From positions 1,164,811-1,228,810 of the forward strand of contig CM072523.1 of the NCBI GenBank assembly GCA_036898135.1: a stretch of 64,000 bases of DNA, in the 5' to 3' direction. Shown piece after piece: positions 1 through 12,944 of this stretch (position 1 is its first letter; each line of letters starts with the position of its first letter). The DNA is from Oncomelania hupensis (Eukaryota; Mollusca; Gastropoda; Littorinimorpha; Pomatiopsidae). Under the pieces are notes generated by a model. That model saw nothing but the letters and a program-made list of their open reading frames with translations, had not been told where the DNA came from and did no database searches. A program made the translations under genes and the position numbers.

Positions 1-134
1 CTGTGAGTGCTGTATCTGCTGGTGCTGTCTTCTTTTTTCCTCGTCTGTGTCATTGTCTGTCTTCTGTTTATCTGCCTGTCTCTTTCAACTCCCCATTGGG
101 GGTTTTTCAAGTCACCCGACCACATTTTTGCCTA

Positions 135-179
<45 letters not shown>

Positions 180-1093
180 CTCTGTCTCTGGGTCAGTAAG
201 GACGCGTGACCGCACTTGCTTGTGGAGAGTAAGGGTCAGTCAGTGGTCAGTTACCTCTTGACCGCTTGTTGCAGGACTGGTAGCTAGCCGGCCATTGTCT
301 TCCTGCCTTGTCTCTTCCCCTTTCCTGTCGTAATCCTGTTTTCTGACCCCATCCACCCCCTCCTACCACCCTCATCTCTCTCTCCCTCACTCCTCCCCCC
401 CCACCCCCACACACAAACACACACATTCTCTTTCCACTGATTGTGGCTCCCTGTCTTTCTCTGTCCTTCCTTCACTTCTCCCCATCTGTTGTTGGCTGTC
501 CGTACGTTTGTAAATATTATATATATCATCCACGGATTACGTGTTCATTCTATAATGTTAAGGGGCCACAACATCACGCATTTCTCTGTCCCAGATCCTT
601 TTCATAGTCACAGTGAGTGTTCCACGCAGGAAAACAATAAGATTACATAAAATGTTAAAAAAAATTAAAAACAACTTTGAAATGTACTCATTTGAAATAA
701 TTCTAAATGGAAAACCTGCTTTGTTTGTGTGTTTTTAACAGCATTAATGTTGATTGTAAACATAGCAGTGCAGCCAAAGTGTGGATAGTATTGATAGCAC
801 AGTTGTTTGTTTACACAGAAAAAGAAGATGCGCCCAATATCTAATGTAACTTTTCAGTTCTGTGAAGTTAGACCTACATTAGGTTTGAACGTGGAGTCCG
901 TCTCCGTGTGTTCTAGATTCCCATCACAGCATTGTGTGACTTGGTACGGTAGGCCTGCTGTGACCTGATATGCCCTTATCACACGTGTCACTGGACGCCT
1001 TCCTTTTGTCAAGGCCACTGGTGGTCAGAAATAGGAAGTAGATGTGCATGTTGTTGATGATGGTCACTTGTATTGCACCTTTAGTTGGTGCTA
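1..1093. other. Leading stretch without a recognisable gene
   Basis: A (CT)n microsatellite lies at about 141-175 and a C-rich run near 380-420. The remainder is mixed-composition DNA with only short open frames lacking recognisable domains. No RNA gene or transposon ends were recognised. Confidence 0.6.
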
Positions 1094-2512
1094 TGTTAGC
1101 GTGCTATGGTCAGCGTGGTGTGGCCAGGTACAGTCTGTGGCTTTTGTCTGTCTGTCTGTATTAGCGTGCTATTGTCAGCGTGGTGTGGCCAGGTACAGTC
1201 TGTGGCTTTTGTCTGTCTGTATTAGCGTGCTATTGTCAGCGTGGTGTGGCCAGGTACAGTCTGTGGCTTTTGTCTGTCTGTATTAGCGTGCTATTGTCAG
1301 CGTGGTGTGGCCAGGTACAGTCTGTGGCTTTTGTCTGTCTGTATTAGCGTGCTATTGTCAGCGTGGTGTGGCCAGGTACAGTCTGTGGCTTTTGTCTGTC
1401 TGTATTAGCGTGCTATTGTCAGCGTGGTGTGGCCAGGTACAGTCTGTGGCTTTTGTCTGTCTGTATTAGCGTGCTATTGTCAGCGTGGTGTGGCCAGGTA
1501 CAGTCTGTGGCTTTTGTCTGTCTGTATTAGCGTGCTATTGTCAGCGTGGTGTGGCCAGGTACAGTCTGTGGCTTTTGTCTGTCTGTATTAGCGTGCTATG
1601 GTCAGTATGGTGTGGCCAGGTACAGTCTGTGGCTTTTGTCTGTCTGTATTAGCGTGCTATGGTCAGTATGGTGTGGCCAGGTACAGTCTGTGGCTTTTGT
1701 CTGTCTGTATTAGCGTGCTATGGTCAGTGTGATGTAGCCAGGTACAGTCTGTGGCTTTTGTCTGTCTGTATTAGCGTAATATGGTCAGTGTGATGTGGCC
1801 AGGGACAGTCTGTGGCTTTTGTTTGTATGTATTAGCGTGCTATGGTCAGTGTGATGTGGCCAGGGACAGTCTGTGGCTTTTGTTTGTATGTATTAGCGTG
1901 CTATGGTCAGTGTGATGTGGCCAGGTACAGTCTGTGGCTTTTGTCTGTCTGTATTAGCGTAATATGGTCAGTGTGATGTGGCCAGGGACAGTCTGTGGCT
2001 TTTGTTTGTATGTATTAGCGTGCTATGGTCAGTGTGATGTGGCCAGGTACAGTCTATGGCTTTTGTCTGTCTGTATTAGCGTGCTATGGTCAGTGTGATG
2101 TGGCCAGGTACAGTCTATGGCTTTTGTCTGTCTGTATTAGCGTGCTATGGTCAGTGTGATGTGGCCAGGTACAGTCTATGGCTTTTGTCTGTCTGTATTA
2201 GCGTGCTATGGTCAGTGTGATGTGGCCAGGGACAGTCTGTGGCTTTTGTTTGTATGTATTAGCGTGCTATGGTCAGTGTGATGTGGCCAGGTACAGTCTA
2301 TGGCTTTTGTCTGTCTGTATTAGCGTGCTATGGTCAGTGTGATGTGGCCAGGTACAGTCTATGGCTTTTGTCTGTCTGTATTAGCGTGCTATGGTCAGTG
2401 TGATGTGGCCAGGGACAGTCTATGGCTTTTGTCTGTCTGTATTAGCGTGCTATGGTCAGTGTGATGTGGCCAGGGACAGTCTGTGGCTTTTGTTTGTATG
2501 TATTAGCGTGCT
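1094..2512. repeat. 61-bp minisatellite, about 23 copies
   Basis: The unit begins TATTAGCGTGCTATGGTCAG and recurs every 61 bp (for example at 1159 and 1220). Early units are nearly identical and carry CTATTGTCAGCG. Later units from about 1700 carry GTCAGTGTGATG, with subtypes (GGTACAG or GGGACAG, TTTGTCTG or TTTGTTTGTATG) alternating in blocks. This blockwise homogenisation is typical of unequal exchange. The array runs directly into the 29-bp array on its right. Confidence 0.95.
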
Positions 2513-5500
2513 TTCAGTCCAAGCTGTGTGTTTAGTGTGCTATCAGTCCATGCTATGTGTTTAGTGTGCTATCAGTCCATGCTATGTGTTTAGTGTGCTA
2601 TCAGTCCATGCTATGTGTTTAGTGTGCTATCAGTCCATGCTAAGTGTTTAGTGTGCTATCAGTCCATGCTATGTGTTTAGTGTGCTATCAGTCCATGCTA
2701 TGTGTTTAGTGTGCTATCAGTCCATGCTATGTGTTTAGTGTGCTATCAGTCCATGCTATGTGTTTAGTGTGCTATCAGTCCATGCTATGTGTTTAGTGTG
2801 CTATCAGTCCATGCTATGTATTTAGTGTGCTATCAGTCCATGCTATGTGTTTAGTGTGCTATCAGTCCATGCTATGTATTTAGTGTGCTATCAGTCCATG
2901 CTATGTGTTTAGTGTGCTATCAGTCCATGCTATGTGTTTAGTGTGCTATCAGTCCATGCTATGTGTTTAGTGTGCTATCAGTCCATGCTATGTGTTTAGT
3001 GTGCTATCAGTCCATGCTATGTGTTTAGTGTGCTATCAGTCCATGCTATGTATTTAGTGTGCTATCAGTCCATGCTGTGTGTTTAGTGTGCTATCAGTCC
3101 ATGCTGTGTGTTTAGTGTGCTATCAGTCCATGCTGTGTGTTTAGTGTGCTATCAGTCCATGCTATGTGTTTAGTGTGCTATCAGTCCATGCTATGTGTTT
3201 AATGTGCTATCAGTCCATGCTATGTGTTTAGTGTGCTATCAGTCCATGCTGTGTGTTTAGTGTGCTATCAGTCCATGCTATGTGTTTAATGTGCTATCAG
3301 TCCATGCTATATGTGTTTAGTGTGCTATCAGTCCAAGCTGTGTGTTTAGTGTGCTATCAGTCCATGCTGTGTGTTTAGTGTGCTATCAGTCCATGCTGTG
3401 TGTTTAATGTGCTATCAGTCCATGCTATGTGTTTAGTGTGCTATCAGTCCATGCTGTGTGTTTAGTGTGCTATCAGTCCATGCTATGTGTTTAATGTGCT
3501 ATCAGTCCATGCTATATGTGTTTAGTGTGCTATCAGTCCAAGCTGTGTGTTTAGTGTGCTATCAGTCCATGCTGTGTGTTTAGTGTGCTATCAGTCCATG
3601 CTATGTGTTTAATGTGCTATCAGTCCATGCTATGTGTTTAATGTGCTATCAGTCCATGCTATGTGTTTAATGTGCTATCAGTCCATGCTATGTGTTTAGT
3701 GTGCTATCAGTCCATGCTGTGTGTTTAGTGTGCTATCAGTCCATGCTATGTGTTTAGTGTGCTATCAGTCCATGCTATGTGTTTAGTGTGCTATCAGTCC
3801 ATGCTATGTGTTTAATGTGCTATCAGTCCATGCTATGTGTTTAATTGTGCTATCAGTCCATGCTATGTGTTTAATGTGCTATCAGTCCATGCTATGTGTT
3901 TAGTGTGCTATCAGTCCATGCTGTGTGTTTAGTGTGCTATCAGTCCATGCTGTGTGTTTAGTGTGCTATCAGTCCATGCTATGTGTTTAATGTGCTATCA
4001 GTCCATGCTATATGTGTTTAGTGTGCTATCAGTCCAAGCTGTGTGTTTAGTGTGCTATCAGTCCATGCTGTGTGTTTAGTGTGCTATCAGTCCATGCTAT
4101 GTGTTTAATGTGCTATCAGTCCATGCTATGTGTTTAATGTGCTATCAGTCCATGCTATGTGTTTAGTGTGCTATCAGTCCATGCTATGTGTTTAATGTGC
4201 TATCAGTCCATGCTATGTGTTTAGTGTGCTATCAGTCCATGCTATGTGTTTAATGTGCTATCAGTCCATGCTATGTGTTTAATGGTGCTATCAGTCCATG
4301 CTATGTGTTTAATGTGCTATCAGTCCATGCTATGTGTTTAGTGTGCTATCAGTCCATGCTATGTGTTTAATGTGCTATCAGTCCATGCTATGTGTTTAGT
4401 GTGCTATCAGTCCATGCTATGTGTTTAATGTGCTATCAGTCCATGCTATGTGTTTAGTGTGCTATCAGTCCATGCTATGTGTTTAATGTGCTATCAGTCC
4501 ATGCTATGTGTTTAATGTGCTATCAGTCCATGCTATGTGTTTAATGTGCTATCAGTCCATGCTATGTGTTTAGTGTGCTATCAGTCCATGCTATGTGTTT
4601 AATGTGCTATCAGTCCATGCTATGTGTTTAATGTGCTATCAGTCCATGCTATGTGTTTAGTGTGCTATCAGTCCATGCTATGTGTTTAATGTGCTATCAG
4701 TCCATGCTATGTGTTTAATGTGCTATCAGTCCATGCTATGTGTTTAGTGTGCTATCAGTCCATGCTGTGTGTTTAGTGTGCTATCAGTCCATGCTGTGTG
4801 TTTAGTGTGCTATCAGTCCATGCTGTGTGTTTAGTGTGCTATCAGTCCATGCTATGTGTTTAATGTGCTATCAGTCCATGCTATGTGTTTAATGTGCTAT
4901 CAGTCCATGCTATGTGTTTAGTGTGCTATCAGTCCATGCTGTGTGTTTAGTGTGCTATCAGTCCATGCTGTGTGTTTAGTGTGCTATCAGTCCATGCTAT
5001 GTGTTTAATGTGCTATCAGTCCATGCTATGTGTTTAGTGTGCTATCAGTCCATGCTGTGTGTTTAGTGTGCTATCAGTCCATGCTGTGTGTTAAGTGTGC
5101 TATCAGTCCATGCTATGTGTTTAATGTGCTATCAGTCCATGCTATGTGTTTAGTGTGCTATCAGTCCATGCTGTGTGTTTAGTGTGCTATCAGTCCATGC
5201 TGTGTGTTAAGTGTGCTATCAGTCCATGCTATGTGTTTAGTGTGCTATCAGTCCATGCTGTGTGTTTAGTGTGCTATCAGTCCATGCTATGTGTTTAGTG
5301 TGCTATCAGTCCATGCTATGTGTTTAGTGTGCTATCAGTCCATGCTATGTGTTTAGTGTGCTATCAGTCCATGCTATATGTTTAGTGTGCTATCAGTCCA
5401 TGCTATGTGTTTAGTGTGCTATCAGTCCATGCTATGTGTTTAGTGTGCTATCAGTCCATGCTATGTGTTTAGTGTGCTATCAGTCCATGCTATGTGTTTA

Positions 5501-6621
5501 GTGTGCTATCAGTCCATGCTATGTGTTTAGTGTGCTATCAGTCCATGCTATGTGTTTAGTGTGCTATCAGTCCATGCTGTGTGTTTAGTGTGCTATCAGT
5601 CCATGCTATGTGTTTAGTGTGCTATCAGTCCATGCTGTGTGTTTAGTGTGCTATCAGTCCATGCTATGTGTTTAATGTGCTATCAGTCCATGCTATGTGT
5701 TTAATGTGCTATCAGTCCATGCTATGTGTTTAGTGTGCTATCAGTCCATGCTGTGTGTTTAGTGTGCTATCAGTCCATGCTATGTGTTTAGTGTGCTATC
5801 AGTCCATGCTATGTGTTTAATGTGCTATCAGTCCATGCTATGTGTTTAGTGTGCTATCAGTCCATGCTATATGTGTTTAGTGTGCTATCAGTCCATGCTA
5901 TGTGTTTAATGTGCTATCAGTCCATGCTAAGTGTTTAATGTGCTATCAGTCCATGCTATGTGTTTAGTGTGCTATCAGTCCATGCTATGTGTTTAGTGTG
6001 CTATCAGTCCATGCTATATGTGTTTAGTGTGCTATCAGTCCATGCTATATGTGTTTAGTGTGCTATCAGTCCATGCTATGTATTTAATGTGCTATCAGTC
6101 CATGCTATATGTGTTTAATGTGCTATCAGTCCATGCTATGTGTTTAATGTGCTATCAGTCCATGCTATATGTGTTTAATGTGCTATCAGTCCATGCTATG
6201 TATTTAATGTGCTATCAGTCCATGCTATGTGTTTAATGTGCTATCAGTCCATGCTATGTGTTTAGTGTGCTATCAGTCCAAGCTGTGTGTTTAGTGTGCT
6301 ATCAGTCCATGCTATATGTGTTTAGTGTGCTATCAGTCCATGCTGTGTGTTTAGCGTGCTATCAGTCCATGCTATGTGTTTAGTGTGCTATCAGTCCATG
6401 CTGTGTGTTTAATGTGCTATCAGTCCATGCTATGTGTTTAATGTGCTATCAGTCCATGCTATGTGTTTAATGTGCTATCAGTCCATGCTGTGTGTTTAAT
6501 GTGCTATCAGTCCATGCTATATGTTTAGTGTGCTATCAGTCCATGCTATGTGTGTTTAGTGTGCTATCAGTCCATGCTATATGTTTAGTGTGCTATCAGT
6601 CCATGCTATGTGTATAGTGTT
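2513..6621. repeat. 29-bp minisatellite, about 140 copies
   Basis: The unit reads TTTAGTGTGCTATCAGTCCA followed by TGCTATGTG (29 bp). Variants include GCTGTGTG, TTTAATGTG and a 31-bp form with ATATGTG. They recur in similar order at several places (for example around 3290-3340, 3480-3550 and 3990-4050), suggesting multi-unit duplications. The right end decays into GTATAGTGTTCTTAACAGG. There are no spacers, so it is not a CRISPR array. Confidence 0.95.
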
Positions 6622-7098
6622 CTTAACAGGACAGGAATGTGGTTGATCAACATAGTTTTAACACAAAATGTGCAGCCTTAAAGGAAAAGTCCGAAGTCAT
6701 AGTTGTACTACTGTACTGTACACACAAACATTGAACCGTCACCCGCCCCCTCTACCTTAAGCTGCCTTCATTAAGGAGGAATCCCATTATTTTGCCATTA
6801 ACAGGTCTTGGTAGTAATATGGCTGACGTCATCCATTGACGCGTTTTGGTGCAAATGAGAAATGAATTACGGTGTTTAGCCTATCGGATCCATACAGCAC
6901 GTTGCTGTTGAATTCTTTTGAACCATGGAACTGTACTTTTTTTTTTTAGCTCGCTAGTACATGGATTAAAACATATTTGGAATATTTAATACCGGTCGCT
7001 GGAATAATATAACGCATAATCTTAATAACAATCTTAAATCGAGGGGAGATAATACTGTGGAAGGTTTTCAATAATGTAGCGAGTGCCATTGTGTGGAC

Positions 7099-7137
<39 letters not shown>

Positions 7138-7811
7138 TAGAGAGGAATAATGGGTGATGTTAAGAGCTACACTACTCTTGCTGTTGTGCTTTTCTATGTT
7201 GGTACCTTCTTCAGTAGGGCTGGACGGTTTTACCGGTACGTAACTGTATTCAGTTTCGGAAACGCGACGGTACGGTATACCGGTGCGGGTGTCCCAAGGT
7301 CCGGTTTACTGGGAAATCTCGACAACACATAACGCGACAGTGGGCGTCATCTTGTCCGTCCAGAGAGCGAATCTTAAAGCCCAAACGCGTGGATAGGCAG
7401 TTGTTCTTGAAGAAGAACTTACAAAAACAGCAGCTTATGCACGTGTTTGAGCATGGTACTAGTCGCCAATCCTTCTGAACTCTTAAAGTTCTTAAAGACC
7501 TTTCCCGTTGAATGCTTTTGTTTTATTTTGATTTTGTGGTTTAAAGATTGCTGAAGGCGACTTTTTGGTGTGTTTCTACACATATGAATAACTTTCTTGT
7601 GTCTAGTATTTGCGAAAATTGAACCTAAGCTTCATGTCCGACCATGCAGAAGGTCGTCTCCTATAAGCACTGGGTGATATATCCCCCTTAGAATACTTGA
7701 ACATAGCGCTAACGTGGGGGCGTTTTGCGGTGCCTGTTTCTATGCAACTGTTTAAATCCGGAGATGTGTAATGGCTATTAAAGGAAACTGGCCAAGTGAC
7801 GTTATAAAAGG
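6622..7811. other. Unassigned DNA with one GT/GA microsatellite
   Basis: No gene recognised. A (GT)n(GA)n tract lies at about 7098-7141. A short segment near 7217-7290 is rich in inverted ACCGGT and GGTACC-like words and may be a decayed DNA-transposon end, but no second end was found. Confidence 0.4.
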
Positions 7812-8008
7812 AATGAATGTCTGTTTCATATGCATACAGACTACACAATGTCTGTTTCATATGCATACAGACTACACAATGTCTGTTTCATATGCATACA
7901 GACTACACAATGTCTGTTTCATATGCATACAGACTACACAATGTCTATTTCATATGCATACAGACTACACAATGTCTGTTTCATATGTATACAGACTACA
8001 CAATGTAT
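7812..8008. repeat. 31-bp minisatellite, about 6 copies
   Basis: The unit is CAGACTACACAATGTCTGTT followed by TCATATGCATA, repeated every 31 bp with one GTATA variant near the end. Confidence 0.93.
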
Positions 8009-8373
8009 TCAGCCAAATGACGACACAACGTTGCAAGCCCCCGACTTTGGTAATCATCCACACACACCTCCACTCCACAGGTAGATATCACCATCACTAC
8101 TGCCGTAAATCTATCACACGCAAAGCCTGTGATTAAGCTGCCTACACGCTTATTTGAGAGCTTTCATGCACCTCACTAATGTGGCTTAAACATCTTCTAT
8201 GACCATGCTAGTTTAGGGAGGGGGGGGGGGGGGAAGACGTCGTACTCGCTTTAAGTTGTTTTGACGGTGGTGCCAAGGTGGTGAATGGAAGACGGGAATC
8301 TACGTAACTCGCAGTAGCATTGGTGACCACACACGTTTGCGGTTCTTTCTCAACCTATAACTTTGTGGTTTAA

Positions 8374-8473
8374 GTAATGGGGATAGTGCTGTATTCGAAA
8401 AAGCATGGAAAACGTCATCATTAGTAATGGGGATAGTGCTGTATTCGAAAAAAGCATGGAAACGTCATCATTA
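8374..8473. repeat. 50-bp direct repeat, 2 copies
   Basis: GTAATGGGGATAGTGCTGTA begins at 8374 and again at 8424. The two copies differ by single-base changes in the A runs around GAAAAAGCATGG. Confidence 0.9.
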
Positions 8474-8879
8474 TCATTCTGCGCAAACCTCAAAGAGTTT
8501 AGCCAGTCTTTGGAAAGAATATCTTTCTTCGGCCTCATCTGCTGCCGATGGTTTGACATTGAAGACTGCATCCATAATCTTCCTAATAGCGTTTTGGCTG
8601 TGTCAGCTCACCCTTACCCCCCGTTTCTCTGTGCTTCCAGCCCTTCACATTCACTGTAGCATTTGCTATTGCAGCAGCTGCTGTTTAGTTCACTGGAGCT
8701 GGTGGAAGTTTTGATGGCTTCAGGCGTGTGTGTGTGTTAGCAATAGGTAGAGTAGTGGAATGAATCTCAGCATCGATAGGTCCATTTGGCTGTGGTCCCA
8801 GCTCTTCACTTTATCAGCTATATTGTTGTTTCTTCCTTATGATCGTTTTCAGAAGCGGAACTAATAATTATATTTATTT

Positions 8880-9168
8880 ATGTTAGTTTTGATACAGCGC
8901 TTTTCCCCCTCAAGAACTGCTCAGGGCGGTTACCGACCCATACAGGATCGAACTCCCGCCACCAAAGTCGCTCACTTGCTGTCTTGGGCGCAACGTCTGA
9001 CGTCCAGACAACTGAGTACGAGCCTCGGCGACTGGGGATCGGTAGAAAGGACCTAGTGTGTGGTGAGGGATATTTGTGTAGCTGGTGCCTACCACTATTA
9101 GACATTAGCGTCAAGATATATAAGGTCCGTGCGTGCACATTCTAGACCTCAGTTTGTACTCTCATTCC
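8880..9168 (-). repeat. SINE family S3, body fragment
   Basis: Shares, in the same order, the words of the longer copies at 50162-50583 and 62440-62715: AGCGCTTT, GACCCATACAGGATC, GACGTCCAGACAACTGAG, GCGACTGGGGATCGG, GGACCTAGTG, TTAGCGTCAAGATATATAAG and AGACCTCAGTTTGTACTCTC. The tRNA-like head present at 50 kb is missing, so this is a truncated copy. The strand follows the tRNA-head orientation of the 50-kb copy. Confidence 0.75.
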
Positions 9169-9440
9169 AAGGTGTAGGTGACCTGATGATCCTGGTCTCG
9201 GTGAAGATACGTTGGTGGAATGTCTTGTTAGCTGCGTGTGGCTTTTTCTCCGCTCGCTTAGCTCACCAGCACCTGTGGAAAACAGCCTTTAGACTAATAG
9301 CTGCACTGCATGAAGCCTGCTATATCAAACGCTGGTTGCAAGGAATTGTTGTGAAGTAAAGGTGGCGACGGGGTGATTCCGTCCTTAAAGCTTACGCAAT
9401 AGGAGGTTAAGCTTCGTTTTCCTCCAATTTGCTACTTGTT

Positions 9441-9722
9441 GCCGTGTGCGTCATGATGTAACGTACTACACACTGTGTGTTCGCCGTGTGCGTCATGATG
9501 TAACGTACTACACACTGTGTGTTCGCCGTGAGCGTCATGATGTAACGTACTACACACTGTGTGTTCGCCGTGTGCGTCATGATGTAACGCACTACACACT
9601 GTGTGTTCGCCGTGAGCGTCATGATGTAACGTACTACACACTGTGTGTTCGCCGTGTGCGTCATGATGTAACGTACTACACACTGTGTGTTTTCCGTGTG
9701 CGTCATGATGTAATATATTACA
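9441..9722. repeat. 42-bp minisatellite, about 6.5 copies
   Basis: The unit is GCCGTGTGCGTCATGATGTA followed by ACGTACTACACACTGTGTGTTC. The period is divisible by three, so long open frames appear on both strands. These are by-products, not genes. Confidence 0.93.
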
Positions 9723-9810
9723 CCTACTGGGTGTTTGCCGTCACACCGGCAGTGGGAGGGAGTGGGGAGTAGACAGTGGAAGAGAAAGCGAACGGCTGGC
9801 TGGAACAGAT

Positions 9811-9855
9811 TACTGTGGTCATTACACTCATTACTGTGGTCATTACACTTATTAC
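9811..9855. repeat. 21-bp minisatellite, left part
   Basis: Two units of ATTACTGTGGTCATTACACTC precede the solo LTR at 9856. The array resumes at 11368. Confidence 0.85.
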
Positions 9856-11367
9856 TGTCACGGGGGTTTGGTCGGTTGCTGGGCTCTGCACAATGGGATG
9901 ATGTAACCCTCACGCTTTATCCTATGGGAACTGCTAGTTAGTCACCCTGTGGATTACTTTAATAAATTTATTTGTTTAGCTCGGTCTGTGTTAAGGCGGG
10001 GGTACAGAGACAGATAGAAAAATGGTAAAAGATTACTGTCACACTAGCTTTCACACGGCTATGAATCATATGTAGTCCAGCCACTTGATAACAGTTAAAC
10101 ATCACACATTTATTTCTTTTACTCTATACAAGATCGTCGATGTACTAATCTACCTTATCAGTTAAATAGTCACTGTGAATAATTCGATCGCTGATAGTCT
10201 ATGCAGCTAATTGTTCATCCTCGGGCACTGGAGGTTAATGTTCATGAGAAGTGGACTACTGTGGTCCTGTAGCTCTCAGTTTTTGTGCACACACGTTTAG
10301 TGACTTAACTGTGAGTCTGGCATGCTGGGCTGTGGTCGGTTTCCTGACACTGTGTTGTCTTCTTCTGGGTTCTTCCCTGTGGTTAGACTGGTGGGTTTTC
10401 CTCGCGCAATGCTGGGGATACCACTGCAGCCAACGTATGCGTCGACGTGGTTTCGTCTGATGCTGTGTTGGGCGCACTACAGAACGCCTGATCGTCTGTA
10501 ACATATGAGACGAAATTCTGCACAACCTTGAATGATAGGTGCGTGCAGAGCGTCTCACTGAAGGTCGTAATAGCCCTCAGTGATTAGCTCCACATCTACA
10601 TATATATAAGCGACGAACATTCTGCTAAGTCCGTGGTCCACTGGAATCTCCACTCTACTTTTCTATACATCCATAAATATAAAACATGGCTACTTATACA
10701 CATCAAGAATTAATAATATTATACACATTCATTTGTACAGCCACTGGTCTGTAAGCACACATATAAGTTAAACAACAGTGGTCCCGTACATAATTCAAGA
10801 TGGCGTCGGCCGGTCGTCTTTTTGCCTCGTGGTCAGCTTCGCCACGTGTTCAGGCAAAGTCGGGCTAACAATTCAATTCTATGCATAGCAAATTCCACAA
10901 ACATAATTCAACAATAATATAATACATCACGATGAAACAGAAGTATGTTCATTTACCTTCGTGACAATTTCCGGCAGTGGCTACTTGAGTGAATTCGGAT
11001 TTTCACAAGTACTGCGTCCTAGTATTTTCTGGAGAGATCTACTGCTCCTGTGTAGCGGTGTAGCTGTTAACTCTTCCTCGGTTTAAACACGACTGCCGGT
11101 CTAGCTCTACAGTTCGAATTAGTCAGACCTGGTTGAGTCTATTCTAAACTGTGTTCCCATTGGCGGATAATTGACTCGCCTACCGTAATTACGATGATGT
11201 CATTGCCTGAGCTAGCGTCAACGGCCACTGTGTGTAAGCGGCAGTATCATTGCTACGCTTGATTACTTCCATCATCTGCTGCTGGCTAACATTGAAATTC
11301 TAAGATTACATAGACTAACCAAGCTAAATATTAAAATAAGCAGAGTAAAACTAGTCCTCTCACGACA
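9856..11367. mobile_element. Solo LTR, 1512 bp, target site ATTAC
   Basis: The segment starts TGTCACGG and ends CACGACA, giving the TG...CA ends of an LTR. It is flanked by the 5-bp direct repeat ATTAC (9851-9855 and 11368-11372). The flanks are two parts of one 21-bp minisatellite, so the insertion boundaries are unambiguous. There is no internal coding sequence and no second LTR, so this is best read as a solo LTR left by LTR-LTR recombination. Its family is not known; its termini resemble the LTRs at 16557-18205 and 32.3-38.2 kb. A non-LTR explanation would have to account for both the 5-bp duplication and the TG/CA ends. Confidence 0.8.
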
Positions 11368-11605
11368 ATTACTGCCGTCATTGCACTTATTACTTTACTG
11401 TGGTCATTACATTAATTACTGTTGTCATTACACTCATTACTGTGGTTATTACACTCATTACTGTGGTCATTACACTCATTACTTTACTGTGGTCATTACA
11501 CTCATTACTTTACTGTGGTCATTACTGTGTTCATTACAGTCATTACTGTGGTCATTACACTCATTACTGTGATCATTTCACTCATTCCTGTGGCCATTAG
11601 ATTCA
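11368..11605. repeat. 21-bp minisatellite, right part
   Basis: About eleven degenerate units of ATTACTGTGGTCATTACACTC, some extended by an extra ACTTT. This continues the array at 9811-9855 beyond the solo LTR. Confidence 0.88.
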
Positions 11606-11717
11606 TTACTGAGGGTTCGCTTTATTAAACCGTGCGAACGATAACCTGATTAGGTACACGTAAGGGTTAGGGTTAGCTGTTGATACTACTAATCTGTTAG
11701 ATGAATGTCGCTATGCG

Positions 11718-12060
<343 letters not shown>

Positions 12061-12236
12061 GCACACACCTCCCACCCAGACATTGCTTTCTCGTGTTTTG
12101 TGCTGCCGTGTCTTTGCACTCATAGTGTATGCTTCATGATGATGATGATGAACATGATGAACACGATGATCAATTAATCAATTTGGTGGTGTGAATGATG
12201 AAGATGACATTGATATTGATGTGGTTGTTGTTGCAG

Positions 12237-12317
12237 TCACCGACTGGAGGTGCTGCTGGACGAGGGTCAGACGGTCAGACGTAACAGGGACAGAGGTCAC
12301 GTCTGCAAGGTCATCAC
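12237..12317 (+). CDS. SCHIP1: SCHIP1-like gene, internal exon a
   Basis: An acceptor TTGTTGTTGCAG lies just before 12237 and a donor GTGAGT begins at 12318. The frame starting at 12238 reads HRLEVLLDEGQ... and ends in KVIT, with the last codon completed by the first base of exon b. Joining places KVIT directly before the IQ motif of exon b, as in IQCJ-SCHIP1 proteins, where a similar short lysine-valine stretch precedes the IQ motif. The exon is 81 nt with 26 complete codons. The upstream coding exons were not found in the window. The call rests on intact splice sites, matching phases and position; alone the peptide would be too short to identify. Confidence 0.6.
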
Positions 12318-12569
12318 GTGAGTTCGAGGGTCATTGCCATGGCCATAGCCAATGGTTGGCAATCTTACGTGTGTAAACCGATAATGAAGGTCCCAAATGG
12401 AGCAACAACAAACACAGGCACAGAGCTAAAGCATGTAGATGATGATGTTGATCGCACGCCGCCATTGCCTGCCTTTCACAACACAGCGTTTTAACATTCA
12501 GCATCATGGTAGAAAAGCAGTTTTCGAAGAGATTTACCGTCCCCGATTTCTGACAAATAGTTAAGTGAA

Positions 12570-12657
12570 CACACACGCACGCATACACGCGAACACACCC
12601 ACTCGCGCGCACCCACACACACACGCGCGCGCACACACACACGCACACACACACACT
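12570..12657. repeat. (CA)n-rich microsatellite in intron
   Basis: Irregular CACACA with CGCG interruptions, in the intron between exons a and b. Confidence 0.9.
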
Positions 12658-12944
12658 CATTCACACCCTCGCACATCCCAATCCTGGTTTACAAAGAAGA
12701 AAAACTCAATAGTCCTGTTGCCGCTATCCGGATGCTAATAAGCTTATAGAAGCAATCAGACCGAAAGCGACGCTGATCCCTATGTCAGTGTCAGAAGCTG
12801 TGGAAGGCGTACAGCTACAAACAGCAATGGTTGATAGATCTGTGACACTCAGCTAGCCTCAAGGTGGCCTGGTTAGTGGAGACTGGCCTATTGCCTTGTC
12901 CATGTGTGGCGTCTGACGTTGGTGCCTGTGTGTTTGTGTTGCAG

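Noticed and set aside
2513..6621. CRISPR-like array from a regular 29-bp unit
   Set aside because: Units are head to tail with no unique spacers, and the genome is eukaryotic.
7150..7332. Small gene or hAT transposon end
   Set aside because: A 60-residue frame without a domain; GGGCTGGACGGTTTTACCGG looks like a hAT end, but no partner end or 8-bp duplication was found.
9407..9913. 168-residue open frame with YIMTHTANTQCVVR repeats
   Set aside because: By-product of the 42-bp minisatellite on both strands.
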